From IMG/VR virus record IMGVR_UViG_3300044591_002420, positions 61,004-125,003 of that record: a stretch of 64,000 nt of DNA; one strand, given 5' to 3'. Under the pieces are notes generated by a model. The model was given only the letters and a program-made list of their open reading frames with translations, was not told where the DNA came from and ran no database searches. Made by a program: the position numbers and the translations under genes. This DNA is from a virus. Shown here piece by piece: positions 62,501 to 64,000 of the stretch (position 1 is its first letter; each line of letters opens with the position of its first letter).

Positions 62501-64000
62501 GAAATCTTATTGATAATAAATCTTATCTGAATTCCGATAACAATCTTACATATACTACAGATTCAAAAAGCAGTTCTGGTGCCATTGCAGAAATTCAACT
62601 CACCAAAAATAATAATAACAATTATAGACTTCCGAATATCACAAAAATTAATTCGGTAAACGGTTCGGATGCGAATCTAGAAGTATCACGAGTTGGTATT
62701 GGTTCTATTAAAACGATAACACTTAATGATATTGGTTTTGATTATTCTTCAGATTACACTGTTAGACCAAAATTAAATCTTCCAAAAATTCTAAAGTCTG
62801 AACCTCTTTATACTATTGATAAAGTTGAAGTCGTCAGTACACCTGTCACATACTACGTTCCCCCAAAACTGGTTCTTATTGATAATCACAATAATAAACC
62901 TATACTGGATGCGGTATTCAGTTATAATGCACAACAAGGAACTGTTGATATTATTAAAAACACAAAGAATATTATTGGGACAAATCCATATATTGTTCCC
63001 ACCAATAATTCTTTTGGTCTTGAGATCAGCAATATCAGTTTCAATTCAACCACTAAAGATGTTACGGTTCAATTAAATCAAGAATTTAATGAATTATCGG
63101 AATTCCCATTTGAAGTGGGTGAAGGTGTTCTAATTGAAAATGTGATCGTAGGAGAAAATGAGAAGGGTTATAATTCGTCTGGATACGATTATACACTCTT
63201 CACGATTAAAAATATTGATCCGAATATTGGTGGTATCGGTGCCACATTTGGATATAGTATGTCAGACATTCTTGAACAAAATGAAGTCTTAGGAATTTAT
63301 ACTGGACAAACACTAAAAGGGAATGCTGTACCAGAAAAATACTTACCAACTTTTAATGTTTCTGTTAATCAAACAGAATTTGTTATTGGTGAGAATATCC
63401 ATTGCGATGGTTCTAGTGGTATTATCGTTGATCAAAATTTAAGCAATAATTTTATCAAAGTTCTAACCAAAGATGAACTAAAAATTGGAAGTAAATTAAC
63501 AGGACAAACTTCTAAGACTAATATTATTATTTCCGATATTGTAGACTTTGAAGGTTATTTAAATGTCAAATCAACTTCTACCGTTATTGATGGTTGGAAA
63601 AGAGAAACAGGTTTCTTTAATAATAATTTACAGCGTATCCACGATAATGATTATTACCAGTATTTTTCATATTCTTTAAGTTCTGATGTTGAATACTCTA
63701 AGTGGAATGAAGTTGTTAGCGATCTGGTGCATCCAGCAGGATTCAAGAAATTTAGTGATTTAACTGTTTATTGTGAATCACCAGAAACCGAGTTCGCTAG
63801 TACACTTGATGTTGAAGTTACACCTATTGTTGATATTGAAATTGATCTAAATCTTAATTGTGTTGATAATTTTGATCTAGTTAGAGAAAATTCATTTACT
63901 ATTGATGATGAATTAGCGTCCAATGAGATATACTTTAATTCAACATTATTGCAAGATTATGTGGAATCCATTGGTAATAGAGTTATAAGTATTGATGACT
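56515..64000 (+). CDS. Giant baseplate/tail structural protein with YHYH domain (runs off window)
   Basis: From ATG 56515, 2 nt after gene 6, and open to the window end (at least 2495 codons; I checked reading frame at several points). N-terminal ~230 residues resemble a wedge protein: LPLYVREEYPLAAEFIKQYY, LNQANFLKHLKDFYQSKGTE, RDRLFSASNAQYRVT. A YHYH domain is visible near codon 1215 (LGWAYDGNPIYGPYGY). At least three copies of an H-x-F-x-x-G-E/D-x-V-x-Y ... YYV/YFI ... L-A unit and several G-x-G-Y-x-x-x-P-x-[IV] units follow. Position after gene 6 is that of T4 gene 7. Confidence 0.85.
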   Translation, partial: MKIELSSIVENQLPLYVREEYPLAAEFIKQYYISDNANKIVQNIDEYLDLDVIFDIPESTILLNSIDFDDDVINVSSTKGFPETYGLLKIDNEIITYISKTDTSFNGCIRGFSAVERAASSQLVFTDSNAAIHNSESKVYNLSSFFLKEFFFKIKQKIAPGFENRNLYSSLNQANFLKHLKDFYQSKGTEESFRLLFAALYGTDVKLILPRDRLFSASNAQYRVTKKLVVEALQGNPKELVNGTIYQDSDGFIPEARGTITYIEQIIRNNKPYFIISLDYDYDKDIDVSGSLKSEFTVHPQTLTLSTSEAGSSFIDVDSTVGFPDSGTLITKKIDDTDLVIQYTTKNLNQFLGCSGITSQIKQGSSIRLDSFAYGYNSNQEIVKLRVTGVLDEPQFIDNTNSYNPKEEFEIETLGFPSEDLRANNWNFNIPLSFNISSIELLDYSDLSYKVETIDNCVFSVGDNCVLVSPSSNENPGTVSNILNNNTIVASFDSLVNLELTHVLKKIITKTRFQDAPELDIYNANAQNTYIDSNKNVYVLSPSLPSYLFAELTTNTGKITFSGTFNNQINLPDNHPFFTGDIVVYRPENSANKLLSEGIYFIKKIDEKTIKLALSRENLYNQTYVEFSGTITNSTLEFFEFTGLNLTPKSIQPQNLIRELVTPRLSGQRNETPLAAVGILKNGVEIMNYKSQHQIFYGPITKVVATAPGSDYDIINPPTLTLTDQSGSGAILHPAITGSLKRIDLLYSGFDYIDEPSITIKGGNGKNASAKANLIEFEHIEFFNAITDISLTQENIGFSTYHKFRRGEEIVYNSNGQIPIGGLISSEKYFINAKNGQNVSLHKSQSDAISGINSINLTAKSTGLHSLKTINKKKKIGSISVLSEGENYKYRKNLITGINTSTGIIEVKDHKFESGELVFYNTTTTPSVGLSNNTQYYVNIIDKDHVMLAGINTIKTADFNYASNQYVGITSFSSSIQYLSYPPIEVEVKGRIGVTTFDSTTFNSEIIPIFRGGIVDVTLESGGDSYGSQDILDYSIEPKITITKGSGAQLKPIINKGKIIGVIIQYAGSNYISNPDIIVQGDGYNAVLAPIIQNGLIVDVEVISGGFGYTPEKTFITINSPGEGAQFKTAIRSWRINNFEKLYISNYFSEDDGVIANALNPNNGLQYYHLFAPRKLRSSTYSKNILNGVTVFQKDLQVDQNNKEIDSTAHSPILGWAYDGNPIYGPYGYTTSFNSTNIKQLKSGYTLKTNLQLGSENRPDQSIYAAGMFVEDYEYTAAGDLDEHNGRYCVTPEFPNGVYAYFTTFEDVASTSGAFVNYKKPKFPYVIGNSFYSKAIDFNFDPKSNQSQVNFSDLGLLRNTLPYNLKSNNTNYEGLLLPYEVKKAIFTIKTVNPSNINKIDVLYGGDGYKVNDTIELESNNLAKISKIRGKSVTGVACSENFVENLELLSKNSELIAYSATPHPFKDGDSLFFSSYGGKNTKQKVKIRENQLILSVGVQSSSITGIVTHFNVYGNLSEDDIKPNDVYKVGNEEIKILTVDNIGSRVWIERQYNGTSGINSFPVGFAFTEKSRKLIFSNNIGISSNIINNQYYFKPSESVGLGTTTTNRVFIGSPGVGATFIDIPARSIYLENHNLQTNTKLSYSAHGNQPISVLINGVTGALLNTFSSLYVARYNDNLIGLSTTPIGIGSTGSFIGIGTTTSLLSFTNFGDGSYHSFNTQYTSLKGDVIKQDIIVSAASSHNLSLEDNINLSVISGITTHIRLKYSDYNRRITSKEVSIQNVDIDNNILKFNEHSFKTGERVIYTTTSSISGLNNNGIYYVISINKFKLKLATSKYNAENLIGVDLQSGGSGSLSSINPPLRLERNSTIVFDLSDSSLGYVKNGFSYSAFSFDVYYDPELNFSYFNNGKSPQLNLTFSGSIGVNTDARATLKIDVFTPSFLYYDLKPLNREVPTVKYEKVIDINQINYNTLRIEESSLSGNYKIKSFGEDTFVLEPRNLIDNKSYLNSDNNLTYTTDSKSSSGAIAEIQLTKNNNNNYRLPNITKINSVNGSDANLEVSRVGIGSIKTITLNDIGFDYSSDYTVRPKLNLPKILKSEPLYTIDKVEVVSTPVTYYVPPKLVLIDNHNNKPILDAVFSYNAQQGTVDIIKNTKNIIGTNPYIVPTNNSFGLEISNISFNSTTKDVTVQLNQEFNELSEFPFEVGEGVLIENVIVGENEKGYNSSGYDYTLFTIKNIDPNIGGIGATFGYSMSDILEQNEVLGIYTGQTLKGNAVPEKYLPTFNVSVNQTEFVIGENIHCDGSSGIIVDQNLSNNFIKVLTKDELKIGSKLTGQTSKTNIIISDIVDFEGYLNVKSTSTVIDGWKRETGFFNNNLQRIHDNDYYQYFSYSLSSDVEYSKWNEVVSDLVHPAGFKKFSDLTVYCESPETEFASTLDVEVTPIVDIEIDLNLNCVDNFDLVRENSFTIDDELASNEIYFNSTLLQDYVESIGNRVISIDD

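Noticed and set aside
61089-63076. Short ORFs on either strand inside the giant structural gene
   Set aside because: The continuous plus-strand frame from 56515 explains this region; the short ORFs have no signals.
1-64000. tRNA genes to accompany the synthetases
   Set aside because: I looked for T-loop and anticodon-arm patterns in the non-coding gaps and saw none. A covariance-model scan would be decisive.

Overview
The window looks like part of the genome of a large, low-GC T4-like myovirus, most probably a cyanophage. The evidence is: a 25-6 baseplate gene pair followed by a giant YHYH-bearing structural ORF; short GNAT, metallopeptidase and ART-like proteins that carry a T4-style capsid-targeting N-terminus; CTAAATA late-promoter-like boxes; a ClpS adaptor; and dozens of tiny, tightly overlapped genes. 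No host-type housekeeping operon, rRNA, recognisable tRNA, insertion sequence or CRISPR array was seen. The host assignment is an inference from gene content. No database search was possible.

Layout. (1) 0-33.6 kb, plus strand: accessory genes in short operons. They include a family of at least eleven genes built from a ~26-residue leucine-rich-variant (LRV) repeat (NPNTPPKVLEQLATD type), ClpS, a Lar-like zinc ribbon, a P-loop kinase, full-length class II lysyl- and aspartyl-tRNA synthetases, a metallophosphoesterase, an RNA ligase, a stand-alone Toprim protein, a PcfJ-like protein, a DUF1566-like protein, a lipoprotein and many unrecognised small proteins. (2) 33.6-34.85 kb: a minus-strand NUMOD/HNH-type gene, then about 700 bp of non-coding GT-rich to AC-rich direct and inverted repeats. 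(3) 34.85-48 kb: very small genes, each behind its own terminator and promoter, ending with a UvrD-type helicase and a short unknown operon. (4) 47.9-48.3 kb: a non-coding boundary with short iteron-like repeats. (5) 48.3-50.9 kb: three minus-strand small genes, a glycosyltransferase and cyanophage-type small genes. (6) 50.9-53.9 kb, minus strand: six probable virion-associated genes, four of which begin with a capsid-targeting-like peptide. (7) 53.9-64 kb, plus strand: gp25, gp6 and an open reading frame that runs off the window (at least 2495 codons).

Regulation is the most striking part. Three promoter architectures can be read directly. Class A: about 30 plus-strand promoters in 0.5-41.4 kb share an imperfect dyad (about GTGNCAG-N8-CTGTCCAC). 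Its right half lies 37 or 38 nt upstream of a TATNNT -10 hexamer, and the start codon usually follows about 25 nt later. There is no -35 box. The dyad often overlaps the upstream stop codon. Class B: seven modules in 38.4-47.3 kb carry back-to-back sigma70-like promoters. Each has TTGACN-17-TATNNT rightward and TTGACA-17-TAGAAT (or TATAAT) leftward, with the -35 boxes 36-37 nt apart around a conserved GATAA...ATCGGTT core. Class C: CTAAATA boxes stand before the virion genes. The working interpretation is a host-sigma early class, an activator-dependent second class and a gp55-like late class. The timing is inference; the architectures are visible in the sequence.

Functionally, the left part looks like host take-over and translation/RNA-repair equipment, the LRV family looks like a rapidly duplicating protein-binding scaffold set, and the right part is virion assembly with a set of putative co-injected enzymes.
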